A stretch of 64,000 nt of DNA from an uncultured Prevotella sp. (GCA_905233165.1 CAJODL010000012.1:40362-104361), one strand, 5' to 3'; counted from the stretch's first letter, positions 54,201 through 61,655 are shown. Notes: generated from the sequence alone by a model not told the origin. Made by a program: numbers and translations.

Positions 54201-54606
54201 TCATGTAGAGAAAGTTGTAAGGGCTTTTGAGGTTGCAAGACAACAGGAAATACAGCAAGAGGCTCAGAACCAGAGCCAGCGCAGTAATCTTGGTGCGCAG
54301 GTGACGACAGCAATAAGTCTGCTTAACAGTTTCCTTCCTCATATAGAGGATGCTGACACTCGCCTGAAAATAGTTCAACTGAAAGAACTAACTGAGCGAG
54401 GCACTATTACATATATTGCAAAGCGACTCCAGCGCATACAGAAAGACCTCCAACGCCAAGGACGCGGAAAGGCAAAAATCACTTTTGATGAAGCATTAAG
54501 GCAAGTTCTCGAAATGGCAAATCACTATAATGCATATTATCGTGAAGTGCAAAAGGCAGAGCTGGAGTCTGATGCTGCAATCATTCTTTCAGAAAGTTTC
54601 CAATAA
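51283..54606 (+). CDS. PLD-domain SNF2-type helicase (putative defence effector)
   Basis: 1107 residues. The N-terminal third holds a phospholipase D-like nuclease half-site (H140, K142 in IHAKIYIL, then TGSSNLSGNG at 161-170). A SNF2/DEAH helicase core follows: Walker A VVGLGKT (289-295), VDEAH (371-375), SATPMNN (413-419) and motif VI QRIGRVNRIG (about 796). A long helical C-terminus ends the protein. It resembles the nuclease-helicase part of DISARM-like or type I-like systems. It ends 28 bp before the methylase. The ATG at 51283 is used; 51301 is an alternative. Confidence 0.85.
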   Translation: MTLTNVMLNSHFFTNRNGNTLMQEFEGILANNPQVKNLDAVVGFLRASGYFTLRPFLDNVNKVRILIGIDVDKYIASAYQKGEMFFGAEEEVKDECLRLLKEDIEHSHYSQKVEDGMLQMVKDLMDGKLELRAHPSKKIHAKIYILYPDNYNQHTFGAAITGSSNLSGNGLGIGEEKQYEFNVKLTQYEDVQFAKNEFDILWEEAQNVSINAEDYKEVLDKTYLKGDFTPYELYIKMLMEYFSDRVLKIDESDPFDMPSGYEKFEYQTDAVIEGYQKLIRYDGFFLADVVGLGKTVIATMIAKRFLIENGRENTKILVVYPPAVEQNWKTTFKDFDIDKYARFVSNGSLNKVLDDENVDYWNADEYDLVLVDEAHKFRNYTSGAFQQLQEICKMPRMNTGNIPGYRKKVMLISATPMNNTPADLYYQILMFQDPRQCTIDGVPNLTAFFSPLVVEFKKLRKDGEFDLMKFKKLAEKVRDRVIKPLTVRRTRTDIESIPRYNKDVNGFPKVEKPIKKEYELNKRMADLFVKAMNILDKELNYSRYQAIAYLKPEIAEGLYDNAEVISRSLAGIRKNGLVKRLESSFYAFKISVENFRQANQNMIDMWKKDRIFIAPDMDINQLYDKGLSDDEIEEKLNEKAETNPKNAVFSQKDFDPKYYDMLLHDQELLDEMWLEWKNIDDEEDSKFAKFEEMLEGELFNSKRNIDGKLVVFSESVDTINYLAKRINRKDVLVISAQNRDSLFKTIRDNFDANWRKQKNDYNIILTSDVLAEGVNLHRSNIIINYDTPWNSTRLMQRIGRVNRIGSKSASIYNYVFYPSRQGNEQINLKQISLSKIQTFHTTFGEDNQIYSTDEIIDRDLDKLFKEGIKREQEDRNLELPYFEELRTLYMQNRKEYNRIERLSLRSRTGRESRKVEGTALSSNTLVFLKTNFRKLFYLVDDKEASEISVLDAFKYFKAEPSEKTVPRIEEHHNHVEKVVRAFEVARQQEIQQEAQNQSQRSNLGAQVTTAISLLNSFLPHIEDADTRLKIVQLKELTERGTITYIAKRLQRIQKDLQRQGRGKAKITFDEALRQVLEMANHYNAYYREVQKAELESDAAIILSESFQ

Positions 54607-54634
54607 TAAAAATAACTAAAAACCATACATTACT

Positions 54635-57600
54635 ATGATTTACAAAAACGTCATCGAATCAAAATACGACAGACAAAACTGGCTTTTACTTCTTCGTGAT
54701 ATCTTCGGCAACAAGGCAAAGTTCTGGAACACTCCTTCAGATGTGCCGACAAACAGCCCTTTTGCCCGTCAGGCACTTTGGCTTGGCACTATAACACTAA
54801 GTGACAACCAGACGATTTCCGTATATGAAGTGGAGCTGTCAGACAATGTGGATATAGAGCGCAACCGCAGAGGCATAAGAGACATGCTTCTCACCCAATG
54901 GCGCAATAATGGCAATGCAGGAGCCTTCATGCTCTGTTATAGGAAGAATGAAAGTGTATTGCGCTTCTCTTACGTTAGTGAGTCTTGGACCTTTGCAGAA
55001 GATGGAACATATAAGAAAGATTCTACTGATACCAAGCGTTTCACTTACCTTCTTGGTGAAGGACATCGCAGTCGCACAGCCATACAACAGTTTGAGAAGT
55101 TGAGAGATAGTGCACTTTCATTAAAAGACCTGACAAAAGCCTTCTCTGTAGATGCTGTCAGCGATATGTTCTTTGATGGCTACAAGAAGCAATACGAGAA
55201 CATCATCTTTCATGTTACAGGTAAGCGAATGGTTAAGGTTGCTAATAAGTGGGAAGAACGTCAAGAAGGTAAGCCTAATAAGTTTATCATGCAGCAATTT
55301 GCACACTTTGATAATCCTGAAAAGGCTATTCGCGACTATGTGAAGAAATTGATGGGCAGATTGGTATTCCTTCAGTTCTTGCAGAAGAAAGGTTGGTTAG
55401 GTGTACGAACTAATGCAGAGTGGGGAACAGGAGACCAGGAGTTTATACAGAATCTCTTTGAGCAATGTAAAGACAAGGACCATTTTGTGGATGGTGTGCT
55501 TGAAGTTCTCTTCAACGACTTAAATACGGAACGAAAGAATGATAATTCTCAATTGTCAATTTTCAATTATCAATTAAAAGTACCATATCTTAATGGCGGA
55601 CTCTTTGAACGTGATGCCACAGATGATACAGAATTTCCTTTGCCTGCTGAATACATGAAGTCTTTGCTTGACTTCTTTGCATCCTATAACTTTACAATCG
55701 ATGAGAACGACCCTGATGATGCAGAAGTAGGTGTTGACCCAGAGATGCTTGGAAGAATCTTTGAGAACTTGCTGGAAGATAATAAAGACAAAGGTGCATT
55801 CTATACTCCAAAGGAGATTGTCACCTATATGTGTCGAGAGTCGTTGATTGCCTATCTCCAGACAGACATAGAAGATGAGGCTACGAAAGAAGCACTTCGT
55901 CAATTTGTAACTACTCACGATGTAGAACAACTTGGTACTAATAAGAAATTCCGTCAGCAAGTAGATGAGGCTCTGAAAACTGTCAAGATATGCGACCCGG
56001 CCATTGGCTCTGGAGCATTCCCAATGGGCTTGTTAAAAGAACTCTTTCTTTGTCGTACAGCCCTTGAAGGAATAGAGCAAAGCAAAGCTGCTGAAATAAA
56101 GAAACATATCATCCAACAAAACATATATGGAGTAGATATAGAGAAAGGTGCAGTCGATATTGCTCGCCTCCGCTTCTGGCTCTCACTTATAGTTGATGAA
56201 GAAACACCACAGGCCTTGCCAAATCTTGACTTTAAGATTATGCAGGGCAACTCTCTTCTGGAACAGTATAAAGGTGTTGACCTCTCCAATATAACAGAAT
56301 TGCAACAAGACAAAGTTGGAAATTATCAAACCACAATGTTTGATGATATGCTCGATGTCCTGCGTCTTGACCTGCGAAAGAAACTCGATGAATACTATAG
56401 CTGTCCTGACCACAAAAAGAAAGCCATTCTGAAAAAGGACATTATAAACAATGTAAAGCAACAACTCAGGGAACAGAGCATCAATATTGATTTTGGCGAT
56501 TTAGACCTTGCTGGTAATGATCAGTTCATGCTTTGGCACACTTGGTTCTATGATGTATTCTCACAAGGAGGGTTTGATATTGTGATAGGTAATCCGCCGT
56601 ATGTGTTTGCTAGAAATAGCGAAGATAAAGGTATGAGCCAAGAAGATAAGGAAATATATTATAAGAAGTTTGCTTTAGCAAAATATCAAATCAACCTCTA
56701 TCATCTATTCGTAGAACAGGGCGTGAATTTGTTGAATAATATGGGAACATTTGCTTATATCATACCAAATAATTGGATGACTATAAATACAAATAAAGAT
56801 TTTAGAAGATATATATTGAATAGATTTGATATCCAAATCACAAATTTCTACAAAAAGATTTTTGAAAATGCAGATGTTGATAGTAGTATATTGATTTTTC
56901 GTAATTCTTCTGGTGACAATTTCGTGAAACTAAATGAGGCAATTCAAGTAGATAAAATCATTACAATATCTAAAACAAATAAGGAAAGGCTTTTTGCAAA
57001 TAAGGATTACATTATAAACATAGAATTATACAAAAATAATGATTATATTTCTATCATTGATAAGATGGAAGAATGCTCTAGTATGTTGAGTGATTTAGCA
57101 GATGTTAAGGCTGGTCTTAAGGCTTATGAAGTAGGGAAAGGCATCCCTCAACAAACTGTTGAGATGAAGAAAAAAAGGATATACCATTCATTATGTAAAG
57201 AAAGTGATAGCCATCATCCATATATAAATGGAAATGATGTAAAACGTTATGAATTGACATGGGAAAAAAGAGAGTATTTGCAATATGGAGACAATCTAGC
57301 TGCTCCAAGAAAAGATTGGAGGTTATTCTCAAGTCCTCGCATTCTTGTAAGACAAATCCCTGCAAAGCTTCCGTATTGTATAAATGCTTGTTATACAGAT
57401 GATGTGGTGTTAAATGACTTAAATTCAATGAATATAATCAATATTAAATGCAATCCTTTATATTTGTTGTCGATTTTAAACTCAAAGGCGATATCGTTTT
57501 GGTTTGCACAAAAGTTTGGTAAACTTCAAAGAGGTCTATTTCCACAATTCAAAATTAATGAATTGTCCATCTTCCCCATTCCAAAAGCAGATAAAAAGAC

Positions 57601-57760
57601 AGAAGAAATTCTTTCTGATTTAGCTAAAACAATTATTAAAAAGAAGAAAAAAAATGTGGATGACAATATAGATGTAGAGGAAAATGAGATAGATAGAATT
57701 GTGTATAATTTATATGGTCTGTCTGTAATAGATATTAAAACAATAGAAAGTGTTAACTAA
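54635..57760 (+). CDS. Eco57I-type adenine DNA methylase (putative restriction-modification)
   Basis: 1041 residues. The N-terminal 350 residues are of uncertain fold. The SAM motif CDPAIGSGAF is near residue 452 and the catalytic NPPY (IGNPPYVFA) near 652. A C-terminal target-recognition region ends in RIVYNLYGL. Around residue 305 LSIFNYQLK is encoded by a spacer repeat. After the NPPY motif the DNA turns clearly more AT-rich, as if the specificity half came from elsewhere. It follows the helicase and probably protects self DNA by N6-adenine methylation. Confidence 0.88.
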   Translation: MIYKNVIESKYDRQNWLLLLRDIFGNKAKFWNTPSDVPTNSPFARQALWLGTITLSDNQTISVYEVELSDNVDIERNRRGIRDMLLTQWRNNGNAGAFMLCYRKNESVLRFSYVSESWTFAEDGTYKKDSTDTKRFTYLLGEGHRSRTAIQQFEKLRDSALSLKDLTKAFSVDAVSDMFFDGYKKQYENIIFHVTGKRMVKVANKWEERQEGKPNKFIMQQFAHFDNPEKAIRDYVKKLMGRLVFLQFLQKKGWLGVRTNAEWGTGDQEFIQNLFEQCKDKDHFVDGVLEVLFNDLNTERKNDNSQLSIFNYQLKVPYLNGGLFERDATDDTEFPLPAEYMKSLLDFFASYNFTIDENDPDDAEVGVDPEMLGRIFENLLEDNKDKGAFYTPKEIVTYMCRESLIAYLQTDIEDEATKEALRQFVTTHDVEQLGTNKKFRQQVDEALKTVKICDPAIGSGAFPMGLLKELFLCRTALEGIEQSKAAEIKKHIIQQNIYGVDIEKGAVDIARLRFWLSLIVDEETPQALPNLDFKIMQGNSLLEQYKGVDLSNITELQQDKVGNYQTTMFDDMLDVLRLDLRKKLDEYYSCPDHKKKAILKKDIINNVKQQLREQSINIDFGDLDLAGNDQFMLWHTWFYDVFSQGGFDIVIGNPPYVFARNSEDKGMSQEDKEIYYKKFALAKYQINLYHLFVEQGVNLLNNMGTFAYIIPNNWMTINTNKDFRRYILNRFDIQITNFYKKIFENADVDSSILIFRNSSGDNFVKLNEAIQVDKIITISKTNKERLFANKDYIINIELYKNNDYISIIDKMEECSSMLSDLADVKAGLKAYEVGKGIPQQTVEMKKKRIYHSLCKESDSHHPYINGNDVKRYELTWEKREYLQYGDNLAAPRKDWRLFSSPRILVRQIPAKLPYCINACYTDDVVLNDLNSMNIINIKCNPLYLLSILNSKAISFWFAQKFGKLQRGLFPQFKINELSIFPIPKADKKTEEILSDLAKTIIKKKKKNVDDNIDVEENEIDRIVYNLYGLSVIDIKTIESVN
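55545..55577 (+). repeat. in-frame spacer repeat inside the methylase gene
   Basis: TCTCAATTGTCAATTTTCAA followed by TTATCAATTAAAAG, similar to the repeats at 10141-10165 and 25196-25214, but here inside a coding region and in frame. Confidence 0.65.
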
Positions 57761-57771
57761 ATAGTAAAGAT

Positions 57772-58074
57772 ATGAAATCTCCATCCAAATCAATTAAAGT
57801 CCATATCAATGGAAACATTATAATGAAGAAAAATGCGACAGAAACTTTTATTGCTGTAATTAATTATTTAGAGCCACGAAAGGTAGCTCAACTGAAAGAA
57901 TTACGTGCAGACGGATTACCTCTGGTCGTTCCGAAAAAAGATTATCGTTTACAAATGAAAGTACTTGATGATAATTATTATGTTTGCACACATATGCCAA
58001 CAACATATAAGAAAAGAATGTTAGAAAGAATCGCAAAAGCATTAGATGTGGAAATAAAAATTGAAATCAAATAA
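57772..58074 (+). CDS. small protein following the methylase
   Basis: 100 residues, basic (many Lys/Arg). It starts 11 bp after the methylase, so it is in the operon. Two halves are seen: a beta-rich start (IKVHINGNIIMKKNATETFI) and a stretch with YYVCTHMPTTYKKRMLERIA leading to a final beta strand. I recall similar small proteins next to methylases in other genomes but cannot name the family. Perhaps an accessory factor of the restriction system. Confidence 0.65.
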   Translation: MKSPSKSIKVHINGNIIMKKNATETFIAVINYLEPRKVAQLKELRADGLPLVVPKKDYRLQMKVLDDNYYVCTHMPTTYKKRMLERIAKALDVEIKIEIK

Positions 58075-58084
58075 TTAACATAAT

Positions 58085-58465
58085 ATGGAATATTATTTAA
58101 AAGTGTATCAAGTTATATTAAATGACAATAATACGATAAAGATAGATGAAGTTTGGATATTTTATCCTTATCAACTTCTTGTTTCGATAAACGGAAATGG
58201 ATGTTTATTAAACTTAACTTCTATAAGTTTTATGGATACGAATAGATTAATAATTCAATTTGTATCAAATGGTTGTGTAAATTTACCTTGTAGTGATGCT
58301 AGTTTAATAAATAGTATAAAAGTCTGCAAAGATTATAGTGGTGTTGTTGAAATTAAAATGTTTAACATGTCAAATGTTTGTGTAGCCACATGTTACGCAC
58401 GAGAAATAGCAGGTTCGTTAAAAGACTTCTGTTATGAGTGTAACAAAGTTTACAAAACCACGTAG
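58085..58465 (+). CDS. hypothetical protein, AT-rich gene
   Basis: 126 residues, beta-rich and Cys-containing (NGNGCLL, SNGCVNLPCSDA, CVATCYARE, CYECNK), with no recognised domain. It begins 10 bp after the previous gene and is much more AT-rich than the flanking housekeeping genes, like the 3' part of the methylase. It was probably acquired with it. Confidence 0.55.
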   Translation: MEYYLKVYQVILNDNNTIKIDEVWIFYPYQLLVSINGNGCLLNLTSISFMDTNRLIIQFVSNGCVNLPCSDASLINSIKVCKDYSGVVEIKMFNMSNVCVATCYAREIAGSLKDFCYECNKVYKTT

Positions 58466-58519
58466 CATAATAGAGGACTCCCTGAACACAAAGTGTCAGA
58501 CACTATATTACTTTTTACT

Positions 58520-58573
58520 CATCAGCTATATGGCTTGACGGAAGAACAAATAGCTATAATTGAAAATCAATAA
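58520..58573 (+). pseudogene. fossil C-terminus of a methylase
   Basis: The plus strand reads HQLYGLTEEQIAIIENQ and a TAA. The LYGLTEEEI-x-I-x-E pattern is the usual last segment of Eco57I/TaqI-type methylases; the intact methylase upstream ends with the related YNLYGLSVIDIKTIE. No start or body precedes it, so it looks like the original 3' end left behind when the methylase C-terminal half was replaced. Confidence 0.6.
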
Positions 58574-58593
58574 ATATACTTTTTTGAGTTTTG

Positions 58594-58625
58594 TTTGGAG
58601 ATTACAAAAAGTTTCTCTATCTTTG
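58594..58625 (+). promoter_or_regulatory. promoter of the 111-residue gene
   Basis: TTTG (58594-58597), 20 bp, TATCTTTG (58618-58625), 16 bases before the ATG at 58642. It shows that this gene is transcribed apart from the methylase operon. Confidence 0.7.
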
Positions 58626-58641
58626 CAGAAAAGTAAAGATT

Positions 58642-58977
58642 ATGGTTGAGAAATATATATACAATATTTTTGAAGTAAAAATAAAGCACAACCTGTCAAG
58701 CAGTTTGGAGCAGAAGTTGTTTTCATATCAAGATAACCGTAAAAAATGGTTATATTATGGTTTTCTTATCAATCAAGAGCAGAGTTATCTGATATCTATA
58801 GACTATAAGATATGCCAAGGATATTTCACTTTATACGATATCGAATATAGAAGCCAACATAAATATCTATTAAAAGGATATCAAGACCTTCAGTTCAATC
58901 ATTTTCGCTCAATGTGTTGTGATGCATTAGATATATGTAATGAGCTGTTTGCCCCCAAAAAGAACTTGTCGTGTTGA
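58642..58977 (+). CDS. hypothetical protein with its own promoter
   Basis: 111 residues from the ATG just after a good promoter; an upstream frame would overlap the promoter and is rejected. The protein is rich in Tyr, Lys and Asn (YIYNIFEVKIKHNLSSSLEQ), has paired beta-alpha stretches and ends CNELFAPKKNLSC. No domain is recognised. AT-rich like its neighbours. Confidence 0.6.
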   Translation: MVEKYIYNIFEVKIKHNLSSSLEQKLFSYQDNRKKWLYYGFLINQEQSYLISIDYKICQGYFTLYDIEYRSQHKYLLKGYQDLQFNHFRSMCCDALDICNELFAPKKNLSC

Positions 58978-59044
58978 TTTATGGAAAGTTGATGAAACAT
59001 GACAAAATCAATTATCATAGTGCATTAATGTTTTCTTATATACT

Positions 59045-59929
59045 ATGGAAGAAATGTATAGTGTAAAAAAACGGAAAGATAATCTAATATCGTTAACTAC
59101 GAATGATGCCGCTATTCTTTTGGCAGTTTCTCAATCATTACCAAACTTACCTGAGGTGGCAATAGAGCTAGTAGCCGTCAGGAAGGGAATCGTAAAAGAA
59201 GAAGGGATTATACCTAAGAAAAAAGATTTTGAGACATATATAAATAATGAAAGGTGGATTAGATTGCAATCTATTGACGAAAGATGGCAAAGAGATGTCC
59301 TTTTAGAAAGCAAGAATTTTAGTAGAAGTAATATTAAATTCTTCCTAAAGACTAATTTCCTCCTTGTAGATGATGTTCAGAAATCCGTGTGTATTGTATT
59401 ATGTGCATTTTCTTATGATGAAGAGAAATACAAAACTCCGATTTCTTCAGAGCAAAAATTTTTAGTTAAAAAAGTTGCTAAAGATATCTGGAAACAGTAT
59501 AATATTAACTGTTATTCTTTACAATACGATGTTCGTGACTATGATTATGAAAATACCAAATGGGAATATGATCGTAATAGATCTTCTTGTACTCAGATTA
59601 AGAATGGAAAAGTTTTTGAAATAGATAAAGCAATTAACACCTTAAATATGTGTATACCAAAAATAAACGAGGTCGATTTAAAACCACTACCGTATGATGA
59701 TTTACCAATAGAGGCGCAAGAAGCGATTAATGATTTAAAAAAGATATATTTAAATACTCGCTTGTCTGCAGATGCTCTTAATAGATTAGAGAATGTTTTT
59801 CTATATAATAAAAGAAGAATAAAGAAATATATAATGGGCAATAGTGACTTGTCTGGTTTAAAAAATCAAATTGAGTTTTTATATAATGATTTTTCAAAAT
59901 GGTATGATCAGTTGATATGCAATGATTAG
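59045..59929 (+). CDS. hypothetical protein of the accessory island
   Basis: 294 residues, AT-rich gene. Features: an N-terminal helical segment (TTNDAAILLAVSQSLPNLPE), a central part with DVRDYDYENTKWEYDRNR, and a C-terminal helical region (EAQEAINDLKKIYLNTRLSA) that could be a coiled coil. It has no signal peptide or membrane helix. I do not recognise the family. It follows the 111-residue gene after 67 bp and might belong to the same transcript. Confidence 0.6.
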   Translation: MEEMYSVKKRKDNLISLTTNDAAILLAVSQSLPNLPEVAIELVAVRKGIVKEEGIIPKKKDFETYINNERWIRLQSIDERWQRDVLLESKNFSRSNIKFFLKTNFLLVDDVQKSVCIVLCAFSYDEEKYKTPISSEQKFLVKKVAKDIWKQYNINCYSLQYDVRDYDYENTKWEYDRNRSSCTQIKNGKVFEIDKAINTLNMCIPKINEVDLKPLPYDDLPIEAQEAINDLKKIYLNTRLSADALNRLENVFLYNKRRIKKYIMGNSDLSGLKNQIEFLYNDFSKWYDQLICND

Positions 59930-60143
59930 ATCTTAAATCAAACTCAATATCAAGATGTCAATCAACGTGTATGAGAACACTGTATTACTGTGCCACAGGG
60001 CCAGGTGAGTGACACAAGATGGAAGATGGCTGATGTATGATGGAAGAGGTGAGAACTAGAAACTAAGAGCTAAGGACTAAGATGGCTGAAAGCATACTTT
60101 CTTGCCCCTAAAAAAACTAGACACAGGTGCCCTTAAAAAGTAA
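59930..60143. other. gap with spacer repeats
   Basis: Holds GATGGAAGATGGCTGATG and GAGAACTAGAAACTAAGAGC runs, with no frame or promoter. It is followed by the hairpin pair and an 11-bp array. Confidence 0.4.
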
Positions 60144-60222
60144 CCTATGTTCGTGAGGCAAATAACATAGGTGACTACCCCCTATGAACATATGTTCGTG
60201 AGCCAAGGAACATATGTTCATA
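60144..60222. repeat. two tandem hairpins with a shared loop
   Basis: Hairpin 1: CCTATGTT (60144) / AACATAGG (60164). Hairpin 2: TATGAACATATGTT (60183) / AACATATGTTCATA (60209), a 14-bp perfect stem. The loops are alike (CGTGAGGCAAAT and CGTGAGCCAAGG), while the stems differ and still pair. Confidence 0.7.
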
Positions 60223-60279
60223 AAAAAGACCCCTAGGCTCCTATCAAGCTGCTTGTAGGCTCCTTCTAAGCTTACTCAT

Positions 60280-60345
60280 GAGTATGCTTAGAGTAAGCCT
60301 AGAGTAAGCTTAGAGTAAGCTTAGAGTAAGCCTAGAGTATGGATA
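60280..60345. repeat. 11-bp tandem array (GAGTAAGCYTA), five to six copies
   Basis: Units start at 60280, 60291, 60302, 60313, 60324 and 60335 (last one degenerate). The period is close to one helical turn. Further GGCTGAGGGATGAAGG spacer repeat follows to about 60440. Confidence 0.8.
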
Positions 60346-60525
60346 GAGAGTAGGTGAGAGGGCTGATGGCTGAGGGATGAAGGTTGAGGGATGATGGCTG
60401 AAGGATGAACTAAGAGGTAAGAGCTAAGAACTAAGGGCTAAGAATGCGCCCAAAGCGACCAGTGATGACATGCAAGAGTAACCCCAGTGGGAAAGCATAG
60501 TCAGAACTGTGAGTCTTGGGAGTAT

Positions 60526-60553
60526 CGACGAAGTCCTGTAGAGGGGCTTTTTT
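60526..60553 (+). terminator. weak terminator-like hairpin
   Basis: AAGTCC pairs with GGGCTT (one G-T) around TGTAGAG and is followed by TTTT. It precedes the DUF4160 promoter. What it would terminate is unclear. Confidence 0.35.
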
Positions 60554-60583
60554 CGCACTTAATGTATAATAATTGCAAAAATA

Positions 60584-60615
60584 TTTGGAGGTATCGAAAA
60601 TAATTCCTATATTTG
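60584..60615 (+). promoter_or_regulatory. promoter of the DUF4160/DUF2442 pair
   Basis: TTTG (60584-60587), 20 bp, TATATTTG (60608-60615), 25 bases before the ATG. Confidence 0.7.
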
Positions 60616-60640
60616 CACCGTGAATTGATAATGATATAAG

Positions 60641-60880
60641 ATGCCAGAAGTATTTAGATTTTACGGATTCTCGTTCTTCTTTTACAGCAAAGAACATGAG
60701 CCGTTACACATACATGTAGAGGGTAATGGCGGTATGGCCAAGTTTATATGGAATGGTGTTGAGTTTGAGTTGTTTGAGAAGCAAGAAATCAAAGCAAACG
60801 ACTATAAAAAGATAAAGAAGGTAATAGACGAGAATGCCGATATTATCGTAAAACGTTGGAAGGAACATTTTGAGAAATAG
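60641..60880 (+). CDS. DUF4160 family protein
   Basis: 79 residues: MPEVFRFYGFSFFFYSKEHE, PLHIHVEGNGGMAKF and a C-terminal helix with WKEHF. The HIHV(E/K)...A core is the DUF4160 hallmark. These proteins are encoded with DUF2442 partners in many genomes and the pair is suspected to be a toxin-antitoxin-like module; function is not established. It ends 12 bp before the next gene. Confidence 0.85.
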   Translation: MPEVFRFYGFSFFFYSKEHEPLHIHVEGNGGMAKFIWNGVEFELFEKQEIKANDYKKIKKVIDENADIIVKRWKEHFEK

Positions 60881-60892
60881 GGAGGACTGCGT

Positions 60893-61294
60893 ATGAAGAT
60901 TAAGGAGATTTGGTTTGATGCCGATTATATTTACGGCAAAGATGATGATGGATGTGAATACAAACAATCGTTGTTGTGGTATCCACGACTAAGACAGGCT
61001 AATGACGAAGAGCGCAGCAAGTACACATTTGGTTTCGATGGTATTCACTGGCGAGAATTGGATGAAGACATCAGCTTCGAGAGTTTTGAATATGATGATG
61101 CGGAGCCAACAGCCTTGCAACGTTTTTTCCTTACTCATAAGGAGATAAATGTTGCAGAATTTGCACGTCGAATAGGCATGAATCCAACGCTACTTCGAAA
61201 TTATATAAATGGATTTAAAAAGCCATCAAAGGAACGCGAGCAGGAGATTCTTAATCATATTCACAAATTGGGGGAAGAGTTATCTGCTGCATAA
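60893..61294 (+). CDS. DUF2442 protein with C-terminal helix-turn-helix
   Basis: 133 residues. The first about 65 form a DUF2442-like domain (WYPRLRQANDEERSKYTFGF, DGIHWRELDEDISFE). The rest is an XRE-like HTH (INVAEFARRIGMNPTLLRNY, INGFKKPSKERE). It is probably the DNA-binding regulator or antitoxin of the DUF4160 partner upstream. A short hairpin GGGAACGGATTTCGTTCCC with TTTTTTC follows the stop (61303-61327). Confidence 0.85.
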   Translation: MKIKEIWFDADYIYGKDDDGCEYKQSLLWYPRLRQANDEERSKYTFGFDGIHWRELDEDISFESFEYDDAEPTALQRFFLTHKEINVAEFARRIGMNPTLLRNYINGFKKPSKEREQEILNHIHKLGEELSAA

Positions 61295-61302
61295 TTACTG
61301 AA

Positions 61303-61327
61303 GGGAACGGATTTCGTTCCCTTTTTT
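61303..61327 (+). terminator. terminator after the DUF2442 gene
   Basis: GGGAACG pairs with CGTTCCC around a short loop and is followed by TTTTTTC. Confidence 0.7.
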
Positions 61328-61424
61328 CATATGTTCAGTTTGCCCATAAAAAGACAGAACAAGGGATGGTTCTTTGATCTAATTCTATCTATATTTCTTA
61401 CCCTTAAAAATGCTGTAGGCTGCT

Positions 61425-61501
61425 CCTATCCTACGCCTATCCTACGCCTATCCTACGCCTATGCTATGCCTATGCTATGCCTATGCTACGCCTATGCTCC
61501 A
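61425..61501. repeat. 11-bp tandem array (CCTATSCTAYG), seven copies
   Basis: Units begin every 11 bp from 61425 to 61491 and change in step from CCTATCCTACG to CCTATGCTATG. It has the same period as the array at 60280. The rest of 61502-61607 is AGAGCTAAGAACTAAGAGC spacer repeat. Confidence 0.82.
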
Positions 61502-61607
61502 CGGAGGAGCTTGAAACTGACAGGAGAGAGCTAAGAACTAAGAGCTAAGGGCTGTAGAGTGAAGATGTCTGATGGCTGAGGGCTGATGTAAGAATTTTAT
61601 AAAAAAA

Positions 61608-61639
61608 TTTGGTGGTTTGAATTGAAAAGTGTATCTTTG
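61608..61639 (+). promoter_or_regulatory. promoter of the macrodomain-like gene
   Basis: TTTG (61608-61611), 20 bp, TATCTTTG (61632-61639), 16 bases before the ATG at 61656. Confidence 0.72.
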
Positions 61640-61655
61640 CAGAAATAATTTGTTT

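Noticed and set aside
60431..60551. Minus-strand peptide DFVDTPKTHSSDYAFPLGLL resembling the N-terminus of an ISAs1-type transposase
   Set aside because: The likeness is faint, and no other transposase part is near. It could be a relic but cannot be supported.
60280..61501. CRISPR array
   Set aside because: The repeats are 11 bp, directly adjacent without spacers, and there are no cas genes.
61331..61534. A 67-codon frame over the 11-bp array
   Set aside because: It arises from the tandem repeat and has no start signal or similarity.
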